A model generated the notes under the pieces. It saw only the letters and a program-made list of their open reading frames with translations. It ran no database searches and was not told the DNA's origin. 64,000 bases of DNA from Bradyrhizobium rifense (GTDB taxonomy: Bacteria; Pseudomonadota; Alphaproteobacteria; Rhizobiales; Xanthobacteraceae): assembly GCF_008123425.1 (NCBI RefSeq), contig NZ_VSSS01000067.1:62001-126000 (forward strand). Reading direction: 5' to 3'. Shown piece by piece: positions 9,050 to 16,869 of this stretch; positions within the stretch are counted from its first letter, which is position 1, and each line of letters starts with the position of its first letter. Both the position numbers and the translations under genes were made by a program.

Positions 9050-11125
9050 ATGTCCGTCGATAACCGGCCTACGCTCAGCGCTCCCGACGACGATCCCTGG
9101 CTCTGGCTGGAGGAGGTCGAAGGCGCCCGCGCGCTCGATTTCGTCGAGCAGCAGAACCGCCTGACGCTGGACAAATTCGGCGGCGCGGCGTTCGAACGCG
9201 ACACCGACATCCTTGCCGCGATCTACGACCGATCGGACAACATTCCCTATGTCAGCCGCAGCGACGGCCTGCTCTACAATCTCTGGAAGGACGCGAAAAA
9301 CCCGCGCGGCCTGTGGCGGCGAACCACGATGGCGGAATTTCGCAAGCCCGAGACGTCCTGGGAGACGCTGCTCGACATCGACAAACTCGCGGCGGAAGAA
9401 GGCGAGGACTGGCTTCTAAATTGGTCGAGCTCGTTTCCGGGCGACGCGCCGCAGACGATCCTGAGCCTGTCGCGCGGCGGCAGCGACGCCGTCACCTTGC
9501 GCGAGTTCGACCTCAACACGAAGAGCTTCGTTGCCGGAGGCTTCACGCTGCCGGAAGCCAAGGGCGGCGTCGATTGGGTCGATGCCGACACGCTGCTGTT
9601 GTCGAGCGCTTATGGAGGCGACGACATGGCGACGAGCTCCGGCTATTCGCGGACGGTGCGGTTGTGGCGGCGCGGCGAGCCTGTCGAGAATGCTCGCGTG
9701 GTCTTCGAAACCACGCCGGATCGCATGAGCGCATCCTGCGACGTCGACCGCACCGGCGAGGCGCCTCGGTTCTGGTTCATCGACCGGCTCGACTTCTTCA
9801 AGTTCGACGTCTGGCTGGGCACCGAAACCGGCGCGACCGTCAAGCTCGACCTTCCCTCCGATATCTGGCTGCAGGCTCACCGTGACTGGTTCGCGATCAA
9901 GCTGCGCTCGGCTTGGAGCGTGGCCGGCGTCACCCATACCGCGGACAGCGTGCTTGGCATTTCGCTGTCGGCCTTTCTCGCCGGAGATCGCAACTTCACC
10001 GTCGTCTTCGCACCAGGCGCGCGCCGCGCGCTCCAGGGATTTTCCTGGGCCGACGGCAAGCTGCTGCTGTCCATTCTCGACGAGCTGCGGCCGGTGTTCG
10101 AGATCTGCACGCCGTCGGCCTCGGGCTGGAGCCGCGAAACCCTGCGCGGGCTCCCCGGGATCGGCGTCGTCGATGTCTGGCGCTTCGATCACCACGAATC
10201 CGAGAGCAATGGTGACCTGCTCGCCAATGTGCAGGATCCGCTCACGCCGCCGTCGCTGATGCTGATCGAGCGCGGCGTCGAAAGTCCGACGGTGCTGAAG
10301 CAGGCGCCGAAGACGTTCAACGCTGACGGCCTCGTCGTCACGCAGCACGAGGCGATCTCGATCGACGGCGAGCGCATTCCCTATGTCCAGACCGGTCCCG
10401 CCGGCGAGACCGGCGATGCGCCGGTCTATATGAGCGCCTATGGCGGCTTCGGTCTCGCGGTGAAGCCGCAATACAATTCGTCGCTCGGCAAGCTCTGGCT
10501 GGAGCGCGGCGGCACCACGGTGCAGGCGAATTTGCGCGGCGGCGGCGAGTTCGGTACGCGCTGGCACGATGCGGGGCGATACGCCGGCAAGAAGCTGTCG
10601 CATGATGATTTCGCAGCAGTTGCTGCCGATCTCGTGCGCCGCGGCGTGACGCAGCCAAAACGTATCGCCGCCCAAGGCGGATCGAACGGCGGCATCCTCA
10701 TCACCAACATGCTGGTGCGATACCCCGAGCGCTTCGGCGCGTTGTTCTGCACCATCCCGCTGATCGACATGCGCCGCTACACAAAGCTGCTCGCCGGCGC
10801 GAGCTGGATCGCGGAATATGGCGATCCCGACAAGCCCGAGGAATGGGAGTGGCTGAAGACCTACTCCGCCTACCACAACGCAAAGCCCGGCCAGCCCTAT
10901 CCGCCGATCCTGATTGCCACCACACGACGCGACGACCGCGTCCATCCCGGCCACGCGCGCAAGATGGCGGCAAAGCTGCAGGCGATGGGCTATGAGGCCT
11001 GGTTCTACGAGCCGGCCGCCGGCGGCCACGGCTACGGCAAGGACAACAAGGAACGCGCCGGCTTCCAGGTGCTGGGATTTCAGTTCTTGAAGGAGAAGAT
11101 CGGGTGGCGGGACGGCGAGGTGTGA
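9050..11125 (+). CDS. Prolyl oligopeptidase family serine peptidase (S9)
   Basis: A 691-residue protein with an N-terminal beta-propeller and a C-terminal alpha/beta-hydrolase domain. The catalytic residues are visible: Ser545 in GGSNGG, Asp628/629 in RRDDRVHPGHARK and His660 in GGHGYGKDNK. SAYGGFG and RGGGEFGTRWH are family hallmarks. The start at 9050 follows AGGGAG; the open frame runs 55 codons further upstream without a convincing start. No signal peptide is seen, so it is probably cytoplasmic, cleaving short proline-containing or other peptides. It is convergent with the DUF938 gene, with only 12 bases between the stops. Confidence 0.93.
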   Translation: MSVDNRPTLSAPDDDPWLWLEEVEGARALDFVEQQNRLTLDKFGGAAFERDTDILAAIYDRSDNIPYVSRSDGLLYNLWKDAKNPRGLWRRTTMAEFRKPETSWETLLDIDKLAAEEGEDWLLNWSSSFPGDAPQTILSLSRGGSDAVTLREFDLNTKSFVAGGFTLPEAKGGVDWVDADTLLLSSAYGGDDMATSSGYSRTVRLWRRGEPVENARVVFETTPDRMSASCDVDRTGEAPRFWFIDRLDFFKFDVWLGTETGATVKLDLPSDIWLQAHRDWFAIKLRSAWSVAGVTHTADSVLGISLSAFLAGDRNFTVVFAPGARRALQGFSWADGKLLLSILDELRPVFEICTPSASGWSRETLRGLPGIGVVDVWRFDHHESESNGDLLANVQDPLTPPSLMLIERGVESPTVLKQAPKTFNADGLVVTQHEAISIDGERIPYVQTGPAGETGDAPVYMSAYGGFGLAVKPQYNSSLGKLWLERGGTTVQANLRGGGEFGTRWHDAGRYAGKKLSHDDFAAVAADLVRRGVTQPKRIAAQGGSNGGILITNMLVRYPERFGALFCTIPLIDMRRYTKLLAGASWIAEYGDPDKPEEWEWLKTYSAYHNAKPGQPYPPILIATTRRDDRVHPGHARKMAAKLQAMGYEAWFYEPAAGGHGYGKDNKERAGFQVLGFQFLKEKIGWRDGEV

Positions 11126-11137
11126 GGGCGTCGCGCC

Positions 11138-11812
11138 TCACCCGCGCCCAAACACCAGCGTCAGATTGTTTGCGGGCATGTCGATGGTATCGATGAGACG
11201 AAGCCCCGCACCACGTGCGAGCGCCTCGACATCGCCGACGTCGCGCACGCCCCAGTCGGGATTGCCTTCGCGCAAGGAGGTGTCGAACACGGCGTTGCTG
11301 AGTGCGGTGTGCTTGCCGTCGCGCTTGAACGGGCCGTAGAGGAAAAGCTGGCCGTCGGACCGCAAGTAACGGCCGGCGCCGGCGAACAGGCCTTCGGCCA
11401 CGGTCCATGGTGCGATGTGAATGACGTTGGCGCAGAACACGGCGGCCAGATTATTCGGCCCCCGCCCGCTCTTCATCTCCGGGCACCAGTCGGGATCGAC
11501 AAGATCGATCCGCAACGGCGAGCGGACATTGGACAGGCCCGAATGCACGCGCCAGGCCTCGATGCTCTTCACATGGCGCTGGTTGAGATCGCTCGGCCAC
11601 CAGACGAGATCAGGCGTATGGCGGGCGAAATGGACCACGTGCTGGCCGGTTCCGCTGCCGACCTCGACCACGTCGCCCGACCGTCCCGCGAGGTGCTTTC
11701 CGAGCGCCGCCCAGAGCGGTTCGTGATTGCGATGGAAGGCCGGCGCATCGAGACGGCCGTCGGATTCGACCCTCCCGCCGTCCCTGCCAAATTCAACGAC
11801 ATATTCAGCCAA
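11138..11812 (-). CDS. DUF938 family, class I SAM-dependent methyltransferase-like
   Basis: About 224 residues. VVEVGSGTGQHVVHFAR is the SAM-binding motif I, and the fold continues to the end (YGPFKRDGKHT is typical of DUF938). The start is uncertain: I choose TTG at 11812, which follows GGGGA, but the open frame reaches TTG at 11845 and no ATG fits. The function of the family is not established. It lies next to the sox locus on the opposite strand, 224 bases from soxX, and shows no obvious link to it. Confidence 0.8.
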   Translation of the reverse strand: MAEYVVEFGRDGGRVESDGRLDAPAFHRNHEPLWAALGKHLAGRSGDVVEVGSGTGQHVVHFARHTPDLVWWPSDLNQRHVKSIEAWRVHSGLSNVRSPLRIDLVDPDWCPEMKSGRGPNNLAAVFCANVIHIAPWTVAEGLFAGAGRYLRSDGQLFLYGPFKRDGKHTALSNAVFDTSLREGNPDWGVRDVGDVEALARGAGLRLIDTIDMPANNLTLVFGRG

Positions 11813-11923
11813 TTCATGTCCCCGGAAAACGAGAAAGCAGACCAAAACGCAACGAGGGCAAAACGCCCCCAGACTTTGCCGGTTGAAGCCGGCTTGATGA
11901 ACGATTTATCTCTTCAGTTGCAA

Positions 11924-12010
11924 TGCAAAAGATATTAACGCCATTTTGCGCCCTGCATAGTCTTGATTGTCAGGGCATGCCCTTTGTGCTTTTGAACACT
12001 ATCTTTTGCA
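11924..12010. promoter_or_regulatory. Dyad-rich region upstream of soxX
   Basis: An 11-base element TGCAAAAGATA at 11924-11934 recurs as its exact inverse complement TATCTTTTGCA at 12000-12010. Between them lies the perfect 12-base palindrome AGGGCATGCCCT (11972-11983), whose left part can alternatively pair with GCCCTG at 11950-11955. The stretch is richer in A/T than its surroundings. It lies in the only intergenic space before the sox genes, so it is the natural place for the promoter and a regulator site. Which protein binds is not known. Confidence 0.5.
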
Positions 12011-12036
12011 GATATCTTAAGCCTCGGAACGACGCC

Positions 12037-12393
12037 TTGACCGCCTTTCCTCGCAAGCCCGCCCTGCTCCTCGCGCTGGTCGTCCTCACGGGCCTCGCCG
12101 CGCACCCGGCTGGTGCGCAGTCCGCAATCGCGGAGGGCGAAAAGCTCGCGTTCGACCGCGGCAAGGGCAATTGCCTGACCTGTCACGTCATCAAGGGCGG
12201 CGATTTGCCGGGCACGATCGGGCCGGAGCTGAAGGACATCAAGGCCAAATACCCCGACCGCAACGAGCTGGTCGCGATCCTGTTCGACGAGACCAAGCGC
12301 AATCCGCAGACCATGATGCCGCCGTTCGGCCGCAACCGGCTTTTGACCGACCAGGAGATCAGCGCGATCGTTGATTTCCTGCAGACGCTGTAA
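12037..12393 (+). CDS. soxX: SoxX, mono-heme cytochrome c of the thiosulfate-oxidizing complex
   Basis: 118 residues from the chosen TTG start, with a signal peptide (to about AGAQS, residue 29). The heme motif is Cys46-Leu-Thr-Cys49-His50 and the distal ligand is Met93 or Met94 in TMMPPFG. GPELKDIKAKYPDRNEL matches SoxX. It pairs with SoxA in the periplasm to link thiosulfate oxidatively to the SoxY cysteine. The start is uncertain: in-frame ATGs at 11923 and 11977 lie in the putative regulatory dyad region and would put extra residues before the signal peptide. First gene of the sox operon, 22 bases before soxY. Confidence 0.92.
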   Translation: MTAFPRKPALLLALVVLTGLAAHPAGAQSAIAEGEKLAFDRGKGNCLTCHVIKGGDLPGTIGPELKDIKAKYPDRNELVAILFDETKRNPQTMMPPFGRNRLLTDQEISAIVDFLQTL

Positions 12394-12415
12394 TGGCGGG
12401 CCCAGGAGATTTGAG

Positions 12416-12901
12416 ATGACCACACATACCGGCCCTCATCCGACGCGGCGCCTGATCCTTCAAGGCGCGGCCTCGGTCGCGCTGATCGGCCTCGGCAATC
12501 TGCCGTTCGCGCCCGCACGCGCCGCGGCCAATGACAAATATCCGGAAGAGGCGTTCAAGCTGAAGAACGAGGCCGACGCGATCAAGGCCCTCTATGGCAA
12601 GACCGCTGAGCCGTCCGACAAGATCAAGCTCGATGCACCCGAGATCGCCGAGAATGGCGGCGTGGTGCCGATCTCGGTGACGACGACGCTCGACAAGGTC
12701 ACGTCGATCTCGTTCTTCGTCGCCGAGAACCCGAACGCGCTCGCAGCAAGCTACAAGATTCCTGACGGCACGATCCCCGCTGTCGCCAATCGCCTGAAGA
12801 TGGCGAAGACCAGCAGCGTGACCGCAATCGTGGAAGCCGACGGCAAGCTCTACAGCGCGACCAAGGAAGTGAAGGTCACCGTGGGCGGCTGCGGCGGTTA
12901 G
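12416..12901 (+). CDS. soxY: SoxY, sulfur-carrier protein
   Basis: 161 residues, preceded by AGGAG. A twin-arginine type signal (TRRLILQGAAS, Arg11-Arg12) leads into the mature protein after about residue 37. The C-terminus is GGCGG, the swinging arm whose Cys159 carries the sulfur intermediates. It works as a heterodimer with SoxZ, encoded 10 bases downstream. Export folded by Tat together with SoxZ (which has no signal) is the known route for the family. Confidence 0.97.
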   Translation: MTTHTGPHPTRRLILQGAASVALIGLGNLPFAPARAAANDKYPEEAFKLKNEADAIKALYGKTAEPSDKIKLDAPEIAENGGVVPISVTTTLDKVTSISFFVAENPNALAASYKIPDGTIPAVANRLKMAKTSSVTAIVEADGKLYSATKEVKVTVGGCGG

Positions 12902-12911
12902 AGGAATCAAC

Positions 12912-13223
12912 ATGGCATCCAGCATTCGCGTACGCGCAACATCCAACGGCGACATCACCGAGGTGCAGACGCTGATCCAGCACCCCATGGATACCGGCCT
13001 GGTCAAGGACGCCAAGGGCGAGCTGATCCCTGCGCACTACATCCAGGAGCTGAAGTTCGCATGTAACGGCAAGGACGTCTTCGTCGCCAATTGGGGCACC
13101 GCGATTTCCAAGGACCCCTACGTCAAGTTCAGCTTCAAGAGCGCCAAGAAGGGTGACGATTTGAAGATCTCCTGGACCGACAACAAGGGTGGGTCTGACG
13201 AGACCACCGCGAAGATCGCATGA
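12912..13223 (+). CDS. soxZ: SoxZ, partner of SoxY
   Basis: 103 residues with no signal peptide, as expected of SoxZ, which is co-exported with SoxY. The immunoglobulin-like beta fold and the segments TLIQHPMDTG and VFVANWGTAISKDPY are typical. Its last codons overlap the start of soxA by 4 bases (ATGA), indicating translational coupling. Confidence 0.97.
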   Translation: MASSIRVRATSNGDITEVQTLIQHPMDTGLVKDAKGELIPAHYIQELKFACNGKDVFVANWGTAISKDPYVKFSFKSAKKGDDLKISWTDNKGGSDETTAKIA

Positions 13224-14086
13224 TGAAGGCCCGCACTGCCCTCCTGCTTGGTTCGTTGAGCGCCGCGCTGGTCGCGTTTGCGCTCACATCTCCGCGCGTG
13301 GTCGCGGCCGACAAGGTCGATCCCGTCGCCGATGCCAAGGCGTTCCAGAACTTCTTCTTCCAGAAATTTCCGAACGTGAAGCACGAGGATTTCGTCAACG
13401 GTCCTTATTCCATGAATGAGGACATGAAGCGGCAATGGCAGGAGAAGGAAGAATTTCCGCCCTACGAGTTTGCGCTCGATGCCGGCAAGGAGATGTTTGC
13501 GACGCCGTTCAAGAACGGCAAGACCTACGCCGATTGCTTCCCGAACGGCGGCATCGGCATTCGCCAGAACTACCCCTACTTCGACACTGGGGAAGGCAAG
13601 GTCGTCACGCTGGAGCTCGCGCTCAATCGCTGCCGCGAGGCCAATGGCGAGGCGCCCTACTCCTACGTCAAGGACGAGATGGCCTCGCTCACGGCGTACA
13701 TGGCCTTCACCTCGCGCGGCAAGGCGATGGACATCAGGATTCCCGATGATCGCCGCGCGCTGGAAGCGTTCGAGAACGGCAAGCGTTATTTCTACACCCG
13801 CCGCGGTCAGATGAACTTCTCCTGCGCGAGCTGCCATGTGCAGAGCCCGGGCGAGCGCATCCGCGCTGAAGTGCTGGCGCCGGCACTCGGCATCCTCAAC
13901 GCGCTGCCGATCTACCGCTCCGAATGGAGTGGCATGGGCACCACCAGCCGTCGCTTCATCACCTGCAACAGCCAGACCCGCGCGGTTCCGCTGGAGCCGC
14001 AGGCGGATGAATATCGCGACGTCGAATATTTCCTCTCCTACGTCGCCAACGGCCTGCCGATTTCCGGACCGGGAGCGCGGCCATGA
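13220..14086 (+). CDS. soxA: SoxA, mono-heme type, L-cysteine S-thiosulfotransferase subunit
   Basis: 288 residues with a Sec signal peptide (about 1-30). There is one heme motif, Cys202-Ala-Ser-Cys205-His206, and Cys249 in ITCNSQTR is the axial cysteine that is persulfidated in characterised SoxA proteins. The N-terminal domain lacks a second CxxCH but keeps Cys106 and Cys138, which in mono-heme SoxA form a disulfide. With SoxX it makes the SoxAX complex that conjugates thiosulfate to SoxY. It overlaps soxZ upstream and the small SoxK-like gene downstream by 4 bases each. Confidence 0.96.
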   Translation: MMKARTALLLGSLSAALVAFALTSPRVVAADKVDPVADAKAFQNFFFQKFPNVKHEDFVNGPYSMNEDMKRQWQEKEEFPPYEFALDAGKEMFATPFKNGKTYADCFPNGGIGIRQNYPYFDTGEGKVVTLELALNRCREANGEAPYSYVKDEMASLTAYMAFTSRGKAMDIRIPDDRRALEAFENGKRYFYTRRGQMNFSCASCHVQSPGERIRAEVLAPALGILNALPIYRSEWSGMGTTSRRFITCNSQTRAVPLEPQADEYRDVEYFLSYVANGLPISGPGARP

Positions 14087-14388
14087 AGCGGTCACTTACC
14101 TTGGCCATGTTGCTGGCCCTGAGCTTCGCGCCGATGGCGCGCGCGGCAACCGAGGCAGACTACAAGGCGGCCTATGCTGCCGCGGAGGCTGCGTCCAAGG
14201 AGGCAGCCGGCATGCGCAACCAGTGGACCACGACCGTCTCGACGCTGGCAGCCGCCAAAAAGGCGGGCGATGGCGGCGATTTCGACCGTGCCGTGGCCGC
14301 AGCAAAAGAGGCTGAAGCGCTGGCGAAAGCATCCGTCTTCCAGGCGACCTCTGAAAAAGAAACCTGGAAGGCGATGGAAATCCGCTAG
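14083..14388 (+). CDS. Small helical periplasmic protein, SoxK/SoxAX-binding-protein-like
   Basis: 101 residues: a signal peptide (about 1-21, cleavage after ARA), then an almost wholly helical, Ala- and Lys-rich chain. The pattern of a Trp (QW), a Lys-Lys turn, GDFDRAVAAAKEAEALA and a final helix resembles the small SoxAX-binding proteins (SoxK / SAXB) that follow soxA in other sulfur oxidizers. The match is from memory of the family pattern, not a search. Position supports it: it overlaps soxA by 4 bases and precedes soxB by 50. It would stabilise or activate the SoxAX complex. Confidence 0.75.
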   Translation: MKRSLTLAMLLALSFAPMARAATEADYKAAYAAAEAASKEAAGMRNQWTTTVSTLAAAKKAGDGGDFDRAVAAAKEAEALAKASVFQATSEKETWKAMEIR

Positions 14389-14438
14389 AATGACAGTGGA
14401 ACCGTCGAACTGCCGAGAATAGGCGCGGAGAATTAGGG

Positions 14439-16184
14439 ATGGCGATCCGCCGCCGCGATTTCCTGAAGAGCTCAGCAATTGCTGCCGCATCGCTGGTGCT
14501 GCCGCGGTTTGCGCGCGGCACCGAAACCGCGAGCATTTACGACATCGAGCGGTTCGGCAATGCGCGGATCCTGCATCTCACCGACACGCATGCGCAGCTC
14601 AACCCGGTCTATTTCCGCGAGCCCAGCGTCAATATCGGCATTGGCGAGATGACGGGACGGCCGCCGCATCTGGTCGGTCACGCTTTCCTGGAGCACTTTG
14701 GCATCCGGCCCGACAGCGCCGACGCCTATGCCTTCACCTCTGTCGAGTTCGAGAAGTCCGCCGGACGCTTCGGCAAGCTCGGCGGCTTCGCCCATCTGAA
14801 GACGCTGATCGACCGCCTGCGCAGTGATGTCGGCGACAAGCACGCCATGCTGGTCGACGGCGGCGATCTCTGGCAGGGCACCGGGCTCGCCAACATCATG
14901 CAGGGTCGCGACATGGTCGAGGTCGCCAATCTGCTCGGCATCGAGGCGATGACCGGGCATTGGGAGTTCACCTATGGCGAGCAGGTGCTGCGTGAGAATC
15001 TCGAGCACTTCAAGGGCGAGTTTCTGGCGCAGAACGTCTTCCTGACCGAGGAAGCGGCGTTCAACGATGCCCCCGCCTTCGACAAGGCGACGGGGCGCGT
15101 GTTCAAGCCGTCGACCATCAGGGAGATCGGAGGCCATCGCGTCGCGATCATCGGCCAGGCCTTTCCCTACGTGCCGATCGCGCATCCCAAGCGCTTCACG
15201 CCGGACTGGACCTTCGGCATCCGCGAGGAAGAGCTGCAGAAGCATGTCGATGCGTTGCGCGGCGCCGACAAGGTCGATGCGGTGATCCTGCTGTCGCACA
15301 ACGGCATAGACGTCGACCTCAAGCTCGCAAGCCGCGTCACCGGCATCGATGTCATCCTCGGCGGCCACACCCATGATGCCGTGCCGCAACCGATCGCCGT
15401 GAAGAATGCTGGCGGTACGACGCTCGTCACCAATGCCGGCTCCAACGGGAAATTTTTGGGCGTGCTTGATCTCGCGCTCGACAAGGGCAAGGTCAGCGAC
15501 GTCAAGTATCATCTGCTGCCGGTGTATTCCGAGCTGCTGAAGCCCGACCCTGCAATGGCCGAGCTGATCGGAAAGCTGCGCGCGCCGCACGTGACCGACT
15601 GGGTGGACAAGATCGCAACGCCCGACCGGCTGCTCTATCGCCGCGACAATTTCGCCGGCCCCATCGACGAGTTGATCTGCACCGCGCTACGCAGCGAGCT
15701 CGACGCCGAGATCGCTCTGTCACCGGGTTTCCGCTGGGGCATCACCGCGCTCTCCGGCCAGCCGCTGACCATGGAGGATGTGCTGGCGGAAACCGCGATC
15801 ACCTATCCCGAGACCTATGTGCAGGAGATGACGGGCACAGAGATCAAGGACGTGCTGGAAGACATCTGCGACAATCTCTTCAATCCCGATCCCTATTACC
15901 AGCAGGGCGGCGACATGGTGCGCGCCGGTGGGCTCAGCTACACCTGCAGCCCGACCAACGCGATCGGCAGCCGCATCTCCGAGCTCAAGCTCACCAATGG
16001 CAAGGCGCTCAGCGCCAGCCGCCACTACAAGGTCGCGGGCTGGGCCTCGGTCAACGGCCAGCAGGGCGCACCGGTGTGGGACGTCGTCGGCAAATATCTG
16101 CGCTCGGGCCGGATGTTTCGGGAGCGCCTCGGCACCGGCGTCTCGCTCAAGGGCGTCGACGGCAATCCAGGCATTGCAGGATAG
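14439..16184 (+). CDS. soxB: SoxB, thiosulfohydrolase
   Basis: 581 residues. A twin-arginine signal (RRRDFLKSSAIAAAS) is followed by a dimetal phosphoesterase/5'-nucleotidase-like fold. Metal-site motifs: Asp49 and His51 in HLTDTHAQL, Asp143 in DGGDLWQG, the SoxB-specific TGHWEFTYG (about 172-180), LSHNG and GGHTHD. It removes the sulfonate as sulfate from the SoxY-bound intermediate. The ribosome-binding site GGAG lies before the ATG. The DsrE-like gene follows 2 bases after the stop. Confidence 0.97.
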   Translation: MAIRRRDFLKSSAIAAASLVLPRFARGTETASIYDIERFGNARILHLTDTHAQLNPVYFREPSVNIGIGEMTGRPPHLVGHAFLEHFGIRPDSADAYAFTSVEFEKSAGRFGKLGGFAHLKTLIDRLRSDVGDKHAMLVDGGDLWQGTGLANIMQGRDMVEVANLLGIEAMTGHWEFTYGEQVLRENLEHFKGEFLAQNVFLTEEAAFNDAPAFDKATGRVFKPSTIREIGGHRVAIIGQAFPYVPIAHPKRFTPDWTFGIREEELQKHVDALRGADKVDAVILLSHNGIDVDLKLASRVTGIDVILGGHTHDAVPQPIAVKNAGGTTLVTNAGSNGKFLGVLDLALDKGKVSDVKYHLLPVYSELLKPDPAMAELIGKLRAPHVTDWVDKIATPDRLLYRRDNFAGPIDELICTALRSELDAEIALSPGFRWGITALSGQPLTMEDVLAETAITYPETYVQEMTGTEIKDVLEDICDNLFNPDPYYQQGGDMVRAGGLSYTCSPTNAIGSRISELKLTNGKALSASRHYKVAGWASVNGQQGAPVWDVVGKYLRSGRMFRERLGTGVSLKGVDGNPGIAG

Positions 16185-16186
16185 GG

Positions 16187-16645
16187 ATGATGCCGTCGCA
16201 AGTTTTTCGCGCGATGCTGCTGGCGCTGCTCGTCTGGGCGGCCGCGCCGCTCGCCTTTGCGCAGCAGGTGCCGCTCCAGGACAAGCCGTTCGCCGAGCAC
16301 AAGATCGTGCTGCAGCTCTCTGACGGCGATGCGAAGAAGCAGGCGCTGGTGCTGAGCGTCGCCAACAACCTCCTGAAGGCCTACGACCCCGACAAGATCG
16401 CGGTCGAGGTCGTCGCCTTCGGTCCCGGCATCGATCTGCTGCTGTCCGGCAGCGAGCGCCGCAAGCAGGTCGAGAGCCTGATCGCGCAGGGCGTGCGCTT
16501 CGACATCTGCCTCAACACGGTCGACACGATCGAACGGGAGACCGGGAAGCGGCCGGAGTTCATTCCGGCGGCGACGCCGGTGCAGGTGGGCGTCGGGCAG
16601 ATCCTGTTTCTGGCGGAGAATGGGTATGTGGTGGTGGTGCCGTAG
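16187..16645 (+). CDS. Periplasmic DsrE/DsrF-like protein of the sox operon
   Basis: 152 residues. Unlike cytoplasmic DsrE, it carries a signal peptide (about 1-25, ending AFAQQ). The mature part has the DsrE fold: VLQLSDGDAKKQ for strand/helix 1, VEVVAFGPGIDLL and then Cys108 in FDICLNT, at the position of the conserved sulfur-carrying cysteine. Start codon ATG at 16187 follows AGGG and the soxB stop by 2 bases. It may act as a sulfur acceptor, perhaps for persulfide left on SoxY when SoxCD is absent; that role is inference. Confidence 0.85.
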   Translation: MMPSQVFRAMLLALLVWAAAPLAFAQQVPLQDKPFAEHKIVLQLSDGDAKKQALVLSVANNLLKAYDPDKIAVEVVAFGPGIDLLLSGSERRKQVESLIAQGVRFDICLNTVDTIERETGKRPEFIPAATPVQVGVGQILFLAENGYVVVVP

Positions 16646-16666
16646 GTCTTAGCCGCACCCTCCGCT

Positions 16667-16711
16667 GTCGTCCCTGCCTAGTGCGCAATTGCGCACGGGT
16701 GCAGGGACGAC
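16667..16711. terminator. Hairpin downstream of the sox operon
   Basis: Arms GTCGTCCCTGC (16667-16677) and GCAGGGACGAC (16701-16711) with a nested perfect palindrome GTGCGCAATTGCGCAC (16681-16696). A weak T-run follows (GGTTTTGG). A related element lies at 19540-19587 and a shorter relative at 27080-27107. Probably a dispersed repeat that doubles as a transcription end for the sox operon. Confidence 0.6.
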
Positions 16712-16869
16712 ACCGGTTTTGGGGGACCGGCCATCGACCCAAGCGCCCCACCCATCCCCACCCCCGCAATAAAAATCTTCTAAATTTTCTTATTTCAACA
16801 GTACATTACTTCTCTTGTCGGCCCCCGGTGTAGTAGAATCCTCGAAGCCACTCCACGCCGGATCCCGCC

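Noticed and set aside
9416..11029. 537-codon open frame antisense to the S9 peptidase
   Set aside because: It mirrors a gene with a full catalytic triad; its translation is compositionally odd (Arg/Ala/His-rich) with no domain. It results from strong GC bias at third positions.
16667..16711. Hairpin considered as an operator
   Set aside because: Long GC-rich arms at a gene end and a sister copy at 19540, also at a gene end, fit a repeat-derived terminator better.
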